Source of the DNA: Sphingopyxis sp. MSC1_008
Lineage (GTDB): Bacteria > Pseudomonadota > Alphaproteobacteria > Sphingomonadales > Sphingomonadaceae
Length of the DNA stretch: 64,000 nucleotides
Assembly (NCBI RefSeq): GCF_023197165.1
Contig: NZ_JALPRD010000010.1
Coordinates: forward strand, 62,001-126,000
Reading direction: 5' to 3'
Shown: piece by piece, positions 1 to 8,831 of the stretch
Numbering within the stretch: the stretch's first letter is position 1
How the letters are laid out: every line of letters starts with the position of its first letter
Made by a program: the position numbers and the translations under genes
Notes under the pieces: model-generated
The model's input: only the letters and a program-made list of their open reading frames with translations
Told to the model about the DNA's origin: nothing
Databases searched by the model: none

Positions 1-37
1 CGTTGAGACCGCCAGATTCATCGCAATAAATGGTCAT
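1..37 (-). CDS. 5' end of a DUF3800-like protein (cut by window edge)
   Basis: An ATG on the minus strand at 35-37 opens a frame reading MTIYCDESGGLN up to the window edge. A short start followed by a Tyr/Phe-x-Asp-Glu-Ser-Gly stretch is how DUF3800 proteins (RNase H-like fold, function mostly unknown) usually begin. Only 12 residues are visible, so the family call is an inference. The start lies 8 nt downstream of the preceding gene's stop, so the two are probably co-transcribed. Confidence 0.4.
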   Translation of the reverse strand, partial: MTIYCDESGGLN

Positions 38-45
38 CTAGCCGA

Positions 46-531
46 TCACCGAACCCGACCGAAAAAGGCGACCGAGCGGCTTTGACCCGGGGCGATCGCA
101 TCGGGCCACAGCCAGCGGACATGCGTCACATCGGCGGCCACCGCGGGGCGGGGCGCCGCGCCGTCGACGGGCACCGTCAACGCCGCGAGCGTGCCGAACG
201 TCTTGCCGCCATCGGTCGAAACGCCGAAACCCGCCGTATCGGCGGTGTCGTCGAATAGCAGGCCTTCCGGGATCGGATTGACCAGATTGACCCCTGCCGC
301 CGGGGCGGCGCCGTTGTTCGTGAAGGTGAGGGCAACGCGGACGCGGTCGCCGGGGACGACCACATCGGGCGCAACATAGGTCTTTTTCGGCGGTTGGCCG
401 TCCGACGACGGGGTCGATTTTTCGAGTTCGATTTTGCTTGTCAGCGCGCCGGTTCCCTGCGCCGCCGCCGGCTGAACACCTGCCGCAATAAGCGCCGCCA
501 GGGCCAGAGCATTCCACGCTTTGCCGATCAT
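46..531 (-). CDS. Exported DUF11-type repeat protein
   Basis: A 161-residue protein starting MIGKAWNALALAALIAAG has a clear Sec signal peptide ending near AAAQG. The ATG at 531 is chosen because AAGGAGA lies 5 nt upstream; an upstream in-frame start would add nine residues before the signal peptide. The mature part (VALTFTNNGAAPAAGVNL, NPIPEGLLF) matches the beta-sandwich pattern of DUF11 / conserved-repeat proteins, which are usually envelope or surface proteins. One domain only, no catalytic motif seen. It probably shares a transcript with the DUF3800-like gene after it. Exported status is well supported; the role is unknown. Confidence 0.7.
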   Translation of the reverse strand: MIGKAWNALALAALIAAGVQPAAAQGTGALTSKIELEKSTPSSDGQPPKKTYVAPDVVVPGDRVRVALTFTNNGAAPAAGVNLVNPIPEGLLFDDTADTAGFGVSTDGGKTFGTLAALTVPVDGAAPRPAVAADVTHVRWLWPDAIAPGQSRSVAFFGRVR

Positions 532-568
532 CGCCGTCTCCTTTGGTCCTGATCGCACCTTTGACGCA

Positions 569-955
569 TCAAACGGGGCAGGGATAGCGTTTCTTCATCA
601 GCGCATCGAACGCCGAATAGACGCTGACCGACTTGCGTACCGGAACGGGATAGCTGCGGAGGTGGGACAGCCATTGGTCGGGGGTCAGGCTCCCCGATTC
701 AGGGGGGCAACTCGTCGTCTTGCGACCGGCGCGGCGTTCGGCGTCGATGCGCGCCTTATAGCGCTTGCCCGCGGCGACGACTTCGCCCTTGAGCTGGTTT
801 CCTTGCGGGGTCGCGAGCGCGAGCGGACCGAGCCGCTCGAGCGACGCCGCGCGCGCGAGAAACGCCGCGACGCTCATGTCGCCCGGCGCCATCGCGCAGA
901 GGAACGGAGCGGCGAGCAAGGCGGGCAAGATGCGTGCATATGTCCCTTTGGTCAT
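569..955 (-). CDS. Small exported hypothetical protein
   Basis: A 128-residue product starting MTKGTYARILPALLAAPFLCAMA has a hydrophobic N-terminus typical of a signal peptide. The start at 955 is preferred because it puts the signal peptide at the N-terminus; another in-frame start lies 24 nt upstream. The mature part has two cysteines (in TTSCPPES and near the C-terminus in RYPCPV) that could form a disulfide. I do not recognise a family. It sits 37 nt upstream of the DUF11-like gene on the same strand and may be co-transcribed with it. Confidence 0.6.
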   Translation of the reverse strand: MTKGTYARILPALLAAPFLCAMAPGDMSVAAFLARAASLERLGPLALATPQGNQLKGEVVAAGKRYKARIDAERRAGRKTTSCPPESGSLTPDQWLSHLRSYPVPVRKSVSVYSAFDALMKKRYPCPV

Positions 956-1016
956 ATGCCGCAACTCGCCCCCACCCAATGAATAGTCCCTGAATTGAAA
1001 GCGCTAGGCAGAAGGG

Positions 1017-2960
1017 CTAGGCGCCCTGCGGGTTCGCGTCGCCGAAGGGGCGCGGCTTGCGCTTGATCTGCGGGATGCCGCCGGCATGGCCCGACACCGG
1101 GGTGCCGCGCTTGCCGGCTTCGTCTTCGCGGCCGATGTCTTCGCCCTTGATCGCGCGCTTCGATTCTTCGCCCGAAAGCGTCTCATATTCAAGTAGTGCG
1201 CCCGCGAGCAGGTGAAGCTCATCGATATTGTCGGTCAGCACCTTGCGCGCGACCTTTTCGCCTTCCTCGACGAGGCGGCGAACTTCGGCGTCGATCAGCT
1301 TTGCGGTCTCTTCGGACATATTCTGCGCGCGCGACACGCTGTGGCCGAGGAACACCTCGTCCTGATTGTCGCGATAGCGCAGCCAGCCGAGCTTTTCCGA
1401 CATGCCATATTCCATGACCATCGAACGCGCCATGTCGGTCGCCTGCTGGATGTCGTTCGACGCGCCCGTGTTGAGCTCGTCCTTGCCGTAGATCAGCTGT
1501 TCGGCGATGCGGCCGCCGAAGCAGAGCGCGAGGCGCGCCTTCATCTGCTTCATGTTGGTCGAATAGCGATCGCGTTCGGGCAGGTTCCACGTCACGCCCA
1601 GCGCGCGGCCGCGCGGGATGATCGTCACCTTGTGCAGCGGGTCGCAGCCCTCGACGTGCAGCGAGACGAGCGCGTGGCCGGCCTCGTGATAGGCGGTCGA
1701 CTTCTTCTCGTCCTCGGTCATCACCATCGAACGCCGTTCGGCGCCCATCATGACCTTGTCCTTTGCCTCTTCGAACTCGTCATTGGCGATCAGGCGCTTA
1801 CCCTTGCGTGCGGCGAGCAAGGCGGCTTCGTTGCAAAGATTAGCCAGATCGGCGCCCGAGAAGCCCGGCGTCCCGCGCGCGACGCGGCGGAGGTCGACGT
1901 CGGGCGCGAGCGGTTTCTTGCGCGTGTGGACTTCGAGGATCTTCTGGCGGCCCTCGATGTCGGGGCGCGGCACGACGACTTGGCGGTCGAAACGGCCCGG
2001 ACGGAGAAGGGCGGGATCGAGCACGTCGGGGCGGTTCGTTGCCGCGACGATGATGATGCCTTCGTTCGCCTCGAAACCGTCCATTTCGACGAGCAGCTGG
2101 TTCAGCGTCTGTTCGCGCTCGTCGTTACCATTGCCGAGGCCGGCGCCGCGATGGCGGCCGACCGCGTCGATTTCGTCGATGAAGACGATGCACGGCGCGT
2201 TGCGCTTCGCCTGTTCGAACATGTCGCGGACGCGCGATGCGCCGACACCGACGAACATTTCGACAAAGTCCGAACCCGAAATGGTGAAGAAGGGAACGCC
2301 TGCCTCACCCGCGATTGCGCGGGCGAGCAGTGTCTTGCCGGTGCCGGGCGAACCGACGAGCAATGCGCCCTTCGGTATCTGGCCGCCGAGTTTCGAAAAT
2401 TTTGTGGGATCGCGCAGGAACTCGACGATTTCTTCGAGCTCTTCGCGCGCTTCGTCGATTCCCGCGACGTCGTCAAAAGTCACCTTGCCCTGCTTTTCGG
2501 TCAGCATCTTGGCGCGCGATTTGCCGAAGCCCATCGCGCCCGAGCCGTTGTTCTTCTGGACCTGGCGGAAGACGAAGAAAGCGATGCCGAGGATCAACAG
2601 GAAGGGCAGCGACTGGACGAGCATATACATCCAGAAATTCGGCGCTTCGGTCGCCTTGCCGTCATATTTTACGCCATTGTCGTTAAGCATCTTGAGCAGT
2701 TCCGGATCGCGCACGACGTTGGCGCTGAAACGGTCGCCGTTCGACAGTGTGCCCGTCACCTTGTCTTCGGACAGCACGACGTCCTTGACGGCGCCTTCTT
2801 CGACCTTTTGCCGGAACTCGGAATAGGCGAGCGGATTGCCGACAGGCTGCGACACGCCGCCGAACATCGAGGCGACGAGGAGCATGGCAAGCAGGATGCC
2901 GCTCCAGATCATCACGCTCTTCATCCAGGGGTTGCCCTGCGGTTCCTTATCGTCCTGCAT
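1017..2960 (-). CDS. ftsH: ATP-dependent zinc metalloprotease FtsH
   Basis: This 647-residue inner-membrane AAA+ protease degrades misfolded membrane proteins and short-lived regulators. Visible in order: a first membrane helix (near residues 15-35), a periplasmic segment, a second helix (about 108-131), Walker A GSPGTGKT at 203-210, Walker B ([11 protein letters not shown]), the SRH arginines (RPGRFDR), and the zinc-binding HEAGH at 425-429. The ATG at 2960 is preferred because GAGGAA lies 9 nt upstream; an upstream alternative adds 16 residues that are not typical. Length is normal for the family. It lies downstream of tilS, an arrangement common in alphaproteobacteria. Confidence 0.97.
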   Translation of the reverse strand: MQDDKEPQGNPWMKSVMIWSGILLAMLLVASMFGGVSQPVGNPLAYSEFRQKVEEGAVKDVVLSEDKVTGTLSNGDRFSANVVRDPELLKMLNDNGVKYDGKATEAPNFWMYMLVQSLPFLLILGIAFFVFRQVQKNNGSGAMGFGKSRAKMLTEKQGKVTFDDVAGIDEAREELEEIVEFLRDPTKFSKLGGQIPKGALLVGSPGTGKTLLARAIAGEAGVPFFTISGSDFVEMFVGVGASRVRDMFEQAKRNAPCIVFIDEIDAVGRHRGAGLGNGNDEREQTLNQLLVEMDGFEANEGIIIVAATNRPDVLDPALLRPGRFDRQVVVPRPDIEGRQKILEVHTRKKPLAPDVDLRRVARGTPGFSGADLANLCNEAALLAARKGKRLIANDEFEEAKDKVMMGAERRSMVMTEDEKKSTAYHEAGHALVSLHVEGCDPLHKVTIIPRGRALGVTWNLPERDRYSTNMKQMKARLALCFGGRIAEQLIYGKDELNTGASNDIQQATDMARSMVMEYGMSEKLGWLRYRDNQDEVFLGHSVSRAQNMSEETAKLIDAEVRRLVEEGEKVARKVLTDNIDELHLLAGALLEYETLSGEESKRAIKGEDIGREDEAGKRGTPVSGHAGGIPQIKRKPRPFGDANPQGA

Positions 2961-3042
2961 GCGGATTCGTTCCTCAACGGCGCGGTACTGCGCTCCTATC
3001 CCCCACAAGATAGGATAATCGGGTTAAATGACAATGAGGCAA

Positions 3043-4047
3043 TCAGGGCTTTTTAGGCGCTTTCCGCCGCGGCGCCGCAGAAATACGCCAAATCGTCCCT
3101 TCGAGGCCGCGCACCGCATCGATCAACAGTGCGCCGACCATCGCCCGCCGCCCTTCGTGCATCGCCGCGATCACCCCGTCGAGCGAGGCGCCGCGCAGCA
3201 CGAGCTGCGGTGCGTTGGCGCGCAGCCGCTGCGCGACGATGCGGCGAAACATCTCGGGCGGATAGCCGTCGTCGCGGATCACCGCGATGTCCGAGGCGTC
3301 GGGCCATGACGCAATCAGCCGCTCGACCGCCCAGTCGAGCGCCTCGTCGGCTTCGGCTAGCCACGCCGCCGATTTCGCTGCGGCAGCAGGGTCGAGCGCG
3401 GTTTGCGATTGCAGCGCATGGCGCAGGCGCGCCCGATCGAAGCGATTGTCACTGTTCGATGGATCGTCGACGAAGGGCAGGTCGTTTTCGAGCGCCAGAT
3501 GAACAAGTTCGCTGCGCCGCCAGTGCAACAGCGGGCGCAGGATGGCTCCGTTGCGCGCGCGGATCGCGGCAAGCCCGCCGACGCCGCTGCTGCGGTTGAG
3601 CCGCATGACGATCGTTTCCAGCTGATCGTCGGCATGGTGCGCGGTGACGATATGTTTGAGCGCCGTGGCGTCGCGCCATTGTTCGAGCAGGCGGTAGCGT
3701 TCGGTGCGCGCTGCGGCTTGCTGCGATCCCTTGATAGGCGTCGGCGGGCGCAGCGTTGAATGCGGGATATGCTCGCGCTCGCAAAAGCCCGCGACCATGC
3801 GCGCCTCGTCGTCCGAGCCCTTGCGCAGGCCATGGTCGACAGTCGCCGCCCAGACCTGTCCGGGCAGCAATGACGCCATCAGCCAGAGCAGCGCCATGCT
3901 GTCGGGCCCGCCCGAAACGGCGATGCCATAATGGAGGCGGTGCCAGTCGGACCCGACGAGCGCGGCGAGATCGCCGGCCAGCCGGTCCGCGGCGTCGCGG
4001 TCAGCAACCTGCTTTTGTTTTTGCGGCGGTAGCATCGGTCCGGACAT
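3043..4047 (-). CDS. tilS: tRNA(Ile)-lysidine synthase TilS
   Basis: TilS ligates lysine to C34 of the CAU-anticodon tRNA-Ile so that it reads AUA. The PP-loop signature SGGPDS lies near the N-terminus (YGIAVSGGPDSMALLW), followed by VDHGLR and the HHADDQLET stretch that are typical of TilS. The gene overlaps the 3' end of cpoB by about 47 nt. The start is uncertain: in-frame ATGs lie at 4068, 4047 and 4035, none with a strong ribosome-binding site, and 4047 is a compromise. At about 334 residues it is the short alphaproteobacterial form. Operon cpoB-tilS-ftsH is likely. Confidence 0.92.
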   Translation of the reverse strand: MSGPMLPPQKQKQVADRDAADRLAGDLAALVGSDWHRLHYGIAVSGGPDSMALLWLMASLLPGQVWAATVDHGLRKGSDDEARMVAGFCEREHIPHSTLRPPTPIKGSQQAAARTERYRLLEQWRDATALKHIVTAHHADDQLETIVMRLNRSSGVGGLAAIRARNGAILRPLLHWRRSELVHLALENDLPFVDDPSNSDNRFDRARLRHALQSQTALDPAAAAKSAAWLAEADEALDWAVERLIASWPDASDIAVIRDDGYPPEMFRRIVAQRLRANAPQLVLRGASLDGVIAAMHEGRRAMVGALLIDAVRGLEGTIWRISAAPRRKAPKKP

Positions 4048-4951
4048 CCTGCGGCGCCTTGTCGCCATAGACTTCTTCAAGTTCGCGGAACGCCTTGCAG
4101 GCATCGGCCTTACGGCCGAGCTTGTCGAGTGCGACGCCCATATACATCAGGCTGTGCGGCGCACGGGCGCCGCTCGGGCGATCCTTGTAATTATTGTAAA
4201 AGGCGACCGCCGCAAGGCTCGGTTTGCCCTCGTCGAGATAGGCGCGGCCGAGCAGATTCTGTGCAAAACTCGCTTGGCTGCTCTTCGGCCATTTGGTGAC
4301 GACGGTCTTCAGTTGCGCCTGCGCTTCGGGATAAAGCTTCGCTTCCCACAGGCGATAGCCATAGTCGTAGGCGTCCTTGGTATCGTTGCCGCTCGCCGGA
4401 ACTTCGACCTTTTTGACAAGCGCGAGCCGCGCGGCGTCGGTGGTCGCAGGCTTGGCCGCCGGTTTGTCGGCGGGCTTCTTAACCGGCGTAGCCGCGACCG
4501 TTGCTCCCGCTGCCGGAGGCTTCACCGTCGGGGCGAGGCTGGCGGGCGTCGCGGTCGGTGCGGCGGCCGCTGCTGCCGGATCGGCGAAACGCTTTTCCAT
4601 TTCCGCTTTGTACGCGGTGAACTGCTTTTCGAGTTCGCGCAGATTGAAGGCATTTTGTTCGGTCTGGCCGGTCAGCGTCTGCAGCTGCGATTCGAGCGCA
4701 TCGACGCGCGCGGTCAGGTCGATCACCGGAGCGTTGGTGCGGGCGCGCTCGCCGGGTGTGTTGTCGGGAGCGATTTCGCCTTCGAAAAAGGTCGGGCTGC
4801 CTCCCGGAAAGACCGAACGCTGCACCGCGCGCATTTCCTTTTCGAGCCGTTCGACCCGCTTGACGACCGTATTGTCTTGTGCCGCCACGGGCGTCGCCGC
4901 GGCGAGCGCGATCGTTGCCGCTCCAAGGAAAGTGATCTGACGCATCATCAT
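4001..4951 (-). CDS. cpoB: Cell division coordinator CpoB / Tol-Pal protein YbgF
   Basis: A 316-residue periplasmic protein: signal peptide MMMRQITFLGAATIALAAATPVAAQ, an N-terminal coiled coil (VVKRVERLEKEMRAVQ, then a second heptad stretch around FNLRELEKQFTAYKAEME), an Ala/Pro/Lys-rich linker, and a C-terminal TPR domain (DAYDYGYRLWEAKLYPEAQAQ onward) with the helix pairs seen in CpoB. In Escherichia coli CpoB links peptidoglycan synthesis to Tol-Pal outer-membrane constriction. Three consecutive ATGs make the start ambiguous by two codons. No tol or pal genes are in view, so the name rests on domain architecture. Confidence 0.88.
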   Translation of the reverse strand: MMMRQITFLGAATIALAAATPVAAQDNTVVKRVERLEKEMRAVQRSVFPGGSPTFFEGEIAPDNTPGERARTNAPVIDLTARVDALESQLQTLTGQTEQNAFNLRELEKQFTAYKAEMEKRFADPAAAAAAPTATPASLAPTVKPPAAGATVAATPVKKPADKPAAKPATTDAARLALVKKVEVPASGNDTKDAYDYGYRLWEAKLYPEAQAQLKTVVTKWPKSSQASFAQNLLGRAYLDEGKPSLAAVAFYNNYKDRPSGARAPHSLMYMGVALDKLGRKADACKAFRELEEVYGDKAPQDVRTDATAAKTKAGC

Positions 4952-5067
4952 CTGCCGTTAGGTCCTCGACTATTAACCAATTTCGCCATCCATAACGCGG
5001 CAGAGCGCCGCAGCGCAAACCCAATTCGGCGCGCTGCAGCTTCGACCGGCCCGAATGATCGGAAGGA

Positions 5068-5931
5068 TCAACCCTTGGGGCGCGGCCCTGCGGTCGAGGC
5101 TGCCGTGCTCGCTGCGCCATTGCCCTCGGCGCGCGCCACCAGATCGGCGGGCTTCAGCGAGACATTTTTGACAAGCGTATCGGCGGCGCCGATCGGCCCT
5201 ACGTCGCGGCCGCCGACGGTGACCTTGAGCGCCTGCGGAATGCTGGTGCGCAGCGTGAACTGTTCAATATATTCGGGGGGAACCTGATAGGTCTCGCCGG
5301 CATCGAGCGTACGCCAATTCTCGGTCTTGCCCTTCGCGTCGTCGAAACCGATCCAGACTTCCGAAACACCGGTCAGCACTACGGGCGCGTTGGTCGCCAC
5401 GGCCGCTGGGCCGCCGGCCTTGATTGCAGGCGTTGCCGCCGCGTCGTTCTGCGGCGCTTCGGACGCATCGGCGGCGCGGTTTTGCGCCGCGATCAGCGCC
5501 TCGTCTGGCTCGACCGAGAGGAAGCGCCATACGCCATAGGCCGACGCGAGCAGCAGGGTAACAATGACCAACGTCCAGGTCAGCCGCGCGGTGGGCAGGC
5601 GTGCCGGATCGGTCGGTTCATAAGCTTCGTAAAGCGGACGCGAGCCATAGGCGTCTTCTTCGAGTTCCTGACGGATTGCGGCACCGATTTCGGCCTCGGG
5701 AAGGTCAACGGCACGGGCGTAGGCGCGAGCGAAGCCCGTGACATAAGTCCGGCCCGGAAGTTCCGAATAATCGGACTTTTCTATCGCGCCGAGATGGCGC
5801 TGAGTGATCCGCGTGCGGGTCGCCACATCGGCAAGCGACAGCCCTGCAGCCTCCCGCGCCAGCCGGAGCCGATCGCCGGTGCGCGTGATCGCAAGCTCGC
5901 CCTGTTCCGGGGCGACGTCCTCATCTGCCAT
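5068..5931 (-). CDS. RodZ-like helix-turn-helix membrane protein (DUF4115)
   Basis: A 287-residue bitopic protein. The N-terminal Cro/C1-type HTH spans about residues 15-85 (LRLAREAAGLSLADVATRT, ITQRHLGAIEKSDYSELPG, TYVTGFARAYARAVDL), a single membrane helix lies near 115-138 (WTLVIVTLLLASAYGVWRF), and the periplasmic C-terminus fits the DUF4115 beta domain found in RodZ, ending in a low-complexity Ala/Thr tail. RodZ tethers MreB and affects cell shape. GGAGA 5 nt upstream of the ATG at 5931 supports the start. Mobile DNA begins immediately upstream, so its native promoter neighbourhood may have been altered. Confidence 0.85.
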   Translation of the reverse strand: MADEDVAPEQGELAITRTGDRLRLAREAAGLSLADVATRTRITQRHLGAIEKSDYSELPGRTYVTGFARAYARAVDLPEAEIGAAIRQELEEDAYGSRPLYEAYEPTDPARLPTARLTWTLVIVTLLLASAYGVWRFLSVEPDEALIAAQNRAADASEAPQNDAAATPAIKAGGPAAVATNAPVVLTGVSEVWIGFDDAKGKTENWRTLDAGETYQVPPEYIEQFTLRTSIPQALKVTVGGRDVGPIGAADTLVKNVSLKPADLVARAEGNGAASTAASTAGPRPKG

Positions 5932-5989
5932 TACTGTCTCCGTGCCGGCCGTTTGACCCAGATCGACCGTGTCACCCGTTCATCGCATT

Positions 5990-7600
5990 TACGGCGCGCG
6001 AAAGTCAAACGAAGTTCGGTAAACGGACGGTTTGAAAAGAAGCGGATTTTGGAGTTGGGGAAACTGGTTCTGGATCGAACTGGACCCGCAGTAAGAGTTG
6101 CCCGAGCAGGCGGGCTGGCCAAATGGGGTCAGCCTCGCACGGCTGCTTACGACCATGCGTCTGCTTTCGAGCATTCCTCGCACAGGGCGTATCCGTGAAC
6201 GCGGGGCGGCGGTTCCATGAGCGGCGCGACATAGGCCTTCCAATCTTCCATCAGCGCAGCCGCGTCTATAGGTTGGCTACATCTGATGCAGACGGGTTTT
6301 CTCGCGCGCCACGCCTCGTCCTTTGCGTCCGCTTCCTTTTTGAGCCTGCCCGGGCGCTTCCCAAAAAGCGCGCGTGCTCGGATCGATTCAAAATCATAGC
6401 CCGCGCCATAATTGTATATCCGCTTTATTGCCCCATTCCTGGCCTCGGTCGGGCCATTTGTAAGTCGCCCGTGATCGAAGAAGTTCAATATTTCTGTCCG
6501 CCAATTGTCGATCGCGCCCGCGACGCCCGCGAAAACATGCTTGTCATCGTCCGGTATGTTAGCGCGCCACTCGTTGAGGGCCGCTTCCGCGGTGGCGCGG
6601 TCATGTAAATCCCAAATGCTAAGCAGCGCCTCTTTTGCCTCGTACGTGGCATAGATCTCCTCTGATTTTGCGAGCCAGCCTCCGAGTTCGATTTCCTCGC
6701 TCCCACTTAACTCAGCCCTTCGTTTGAGAAAAATCCCGTTCACGCGTGTGAGAGCCTTTGAAAGATCAAGGTGAATTTTTCGCTGATAGCGACGGCGTGC
6801 TTCATCCATCGCTTTATTAACTTTATCGGCCATGTGCCATCGGTCGACGATGATGGCGGCCTGTGGCATCGTTCTCTTTACAGCCGTCCTATAGTAGTCG
6901 CACATATCCATCGTAACTACCTCGACTTCCCCGCGGTTGGGTAGTTTCCTAAGGAAGTTCTGCACGGACTTCAGAGTTCGATTGCGAAGTAACTCGAACG
7001 GCCAACTGTCCTCAAGATTGATCAAGATCGCCCGCATTTGTTTATCAACCAGCGCCAGTTCGTCGATTCCGATGTGGCGGGGAGCGCGTAAAGTGCGCGC
7101 ATGATGTTCGGACAACCAAGTATAATGCGCCTTGCTGATCTCTCCGATGGTTGTCTCTGACACGCCAGTGTCTTCGGCCACGTGAGCAATTGGCTTTAAC
7201 AGAGATTGTTTCTTGATATATTCAACCAGGCGCCTGGTCATGCGGCGGGTGCGGTGCATTTCCGGCAAGTGCTGCATGAACGACCCGTCGCACGTCCGAC
7301 AAGTATATTTGTTGTGCCGGACATGAATGAAGGTTTGCCGGCCATGAACCGGCGCATCTACAAACACCCTGGTTGTTGCGCCCCGCTTAACCAGTCGGCT
7401 AGTGGCTTCACATCGTCCGCACTCGGAGGGTGCGAGATCGTAGGTTGCAGTGATTTGGTAAGTGTCATTCTCGTCAACATGGACGTCGGAAACTGACCAG
7501 TCGGGCATTAAAAGAATATTTGTCATTCTCGAATTAGTGGATTGAAATTACTTAATAATATATTTATCGGCACGAGAAATTTCTGCCGATTTGGTTGCAT
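5990..7600. mobile_element. ISL3-type insertion sequence, ends not resolved
   Basis: The transposase at 6147-7526 implies an insertion sequence. I compared about 150 nt on each side for terminal inverted repeats and an 8-bp target duplication and found no convincing pair, so the limits given are only the interval that must contain the element. The AT-rich stretch at 7540-7592 upstream of the transposase is probably part of the element and may hold its promoter. Confidence 0.45.
6147..7526 (-). CDS. ISL3-family transposase
   Basis: A 459-residue transposase of normal length with no frameshift. An N-terminal ISL3 zinc finger is visible (CGRC ... CRTCDGSF), then a helix-turn-helix (HVAEDTGVSETTIGEISKAHY), then the DDE catalytic region with likely acidic residues in VVTMDMCDYYR, IIVDRWHMADKVN and TNGPTEARNGAIKRIYN. 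The C-terminus carries further cysteine pairs (CIRCSQP, ALCEECSK), likely a second zinc-binding motif. It appears intact and could still be active. It sits between the rodZ-like gene and a second transposase remnant, marking this junction as an insertion hot spot. Confidence 0.93.
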   Translation of the reverse strand: MTNILLMPDWSVSDVHVDENDTYQITATYDLAPSECGRCEATSRLVKRGATTRVFVDAPVHGRQTFIHVRHNKYTCRTCDGSFMQHLPEMHRTRRMTRRLVEYIKKQSLLKPIAHVAEDTGVSETTIGEISKAHYTWLSEHHARTLRAPRHIGIDELALVDKQMRAILINLEDSWPFELLRNRTLKSVQNFLRKLPNRGEVEVVTMDMCDYYRTAVKRTMPQAAIIVDRWHMADKVNKAMDEARRRYQRKIHLDLSKALTRVNGIFLKRRAELSGSEEIELGGWLAKSEEIYATYEAKEALLSIWDLHDRATAEAALNEWRANIPDDDKHVFAGVAGAIDNWRTEILNFFDHGRLTNGPTEARNGAIKRIYNYGAGYDFESIRARALFGKRPGRLKKEADAKDEAWRARKPVCIRCSQPIDAAALMEDWKAYVAPLMEPPPRVHGYALCEECSKADAWS

Positions 7601-7690
7601 CGGATGTGTTGTCGCGCCGGGTCGGTTGCCGGATTGTTCATTTTGCAACATTGATGACGTCTATTCAGTAGACCAAGGCCGCTAGCCATT

Positions 7691-7941
7691 GATCTGACCG
7701 ATGCCGAATGCGAGCGTTGGTCTCCTTTGATCCGCCGCCCTCGGGTACCCGCGCAAGTGGTCGCTGCGGCGGATTATCGAGGCAATGCTTTACCTGCCTT
7801 GCGGCGGGTGCCGTGGCGGATGCTACCACCAAATTTCCCGCCGTCTCGACGTCCTGTGCTGGTTTTATCTATGCGCGACGACGCCTGAAGCTCTCGCTCA
7901 ACCAAGGGTGTCGCCGGCATCGCGCGCTTGCCATCGGATGA
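7691..7941 (+). pseudogene. Frameshifted IS5-type transposase remnant
   Basis: Pieces of an IS5/DUF4096-type transposase N-terminus appear in successive frames: DLTDAECERWSPL from 7691, then DPPPSGTRAS, then RKWSLRRIIEAMLYLP, then WRMLPPNFPP, then VSTSCAGFIY and LSLNQGCRRHRALA. The family consensus has these blocks in the same order in one frame (LTDAEW..L.PL.PPP, then WRMLP..FPP), so at least three frameshifts have broken it. The rest of the gene is missing. It cannot make a working protein, and no intact copy of this element is in the window. Confidence 0.7.
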
Positions 7942-8045
7942 CGAGTTGACTGCCTCGCGCCGCCTTGCGGAGCGCCATCTAAGCCTCTGCTAAGAAATAA
8001 AAAATTTACTTCCGACGATTAGACGCAGAATGGAATGGAGGCCCA

Positions 8046-8750
8046 ATGACAGCTCTTAATTTTTCGATCACCCATGAGGGCATTTTTCTTGCGACCGATA
8101 CGCTCGTCACCCGCGATGGCCGGCCATTAACGTTTACGGCCAAGGTCTTGATGCTGCCTCACATGGACGGTTTTGTCTCTGGGACCGGTTCGATAGCTCT
8201 GTTCCAACGCTGGTCGCATGAAATCCTTAGCGAGGGCATGGCCCATATGCATGTGCTCGATGTTTCTACGCCTGACCGACTTCGGAAAATTTGGGCAGAA
8301 ATGTCGGACGTGGAGCGTGACAACGGCACCTCGGACATTTACCACCTGTACTATGATCCCAACTATGATCGGTTTGGAGGTTTCGCTTACCGCTGTTCGA
8401 ACGACTTTGAAAGCGAGCCGCTCGGCTACGGGGATTACTCCAAACCAGACTTCGGTGACGCATTCCCCATCATAGACTTTCCGGGCGATCTCATAAGAGC
8501 ATGTCGCCGTCAGCGGTTCGCGCAGGAAAAGTTGGATCCCGACGAACGTCGGCAAATTGGCGGCCAAGTCATCGCGTATATGATGCAGCGCCATGAGGCT
8601 GAAGGGAAACCCATGTCTACGCTGATGACGGCGCAGATCGCCTACGAATTCGAAGATTTCGACGATATATTTCTTGATTGCGCCGAACGAATTGGTCCCG
8701 ACGACGATGTCTGGGGCAGTGACCCTGAGACCTGTCGATCGCCCATTTGA
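8046..8750 (+). CDS. Hypothetical protein with Ntn-hydrolase-like N-terminus
   Basis: A 234-residue protein with a strong ribosome-binding site (GGAGG 5 nt before the ATG). It opens ITHEGIFLATDTLVTRDGRP and continues FTAKVLMLPHMDGFVSGTG, a pattern that resembles proteasome-like Ntn-hydrolase folds (a D[TS]L strand, then a Lys in the next strand, then a GTG turn). No signal peptide or membrane helix. A processed N-terminal nucleophile is not obvious, so activity is speculative. It lies 81 nt upstream of the lasso precursor on the same strand and could be associated with that locus, but this gene is not part of the known lasso toolkit. Confidence 0.65.
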   Translation: MTALNFSITHEGIFLATDTLVTRDGRPLTFTAKVLMLPHMDGFVSGTGSIALFQRWSHEILSEGMAHMHVLDVSTPDRLRKIWAEMSDVERDNGTSDIYHLYYDPNYDRFGGFAYRCSNDFESEPLGYGDYSKPDFGDAFPIIDFPGDLIRACRRQRFAQEKLDPDERRQIGGQVIAYMMQRHEAEGKPMSTLMTAQIAYEFEDFDDIFLDCAERIGPDDDVWGSDPETCRSPI

Positions 8751-8795
8751 TTATAAAGTGGAACGCGAATCATCTGCAGAATAGCTTTTCGGATG

Positions 8796-8811
8796 CGACT
8801 CAATTGAGTCG
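8796..8811. promoter_or_regulatory. Perfect 16-bp palindrome upstream of the lasso precursor
   Basis: CGACTCAATTGAGTCG is a perfect inverted repeat 20 nt upstream of the precursor ATG. It could be an operator for a dimeric regulator such as the GntR protein of this locus. Alternatively, it could fold as a 6-bp stem with an AATT loop followed by TATTTT, a weak terminator or attenuator. A GGAAC motif at 8760-8764, the type used as a -35 element by many ECF sigma factors, lies just upstream. No matching -10 element was established. Confidence 0.45.
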
Positions 8812-8831
8812 TATTTTGAAAGGAAAATGCG

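Noticed and set aside
1212-3056. Long open frame antisense to ftsH
   Set aside because: It is the mirror of a conserved, high-GC gene; translation shows no domain, and FtsH motifs lie on the other strand.
5990-7690. Terminal inverted repeats of the ISL3 element
   Set aside because: Several partial matches, for example around CCAAAT, were compared; none was long enough or at a plausible position.
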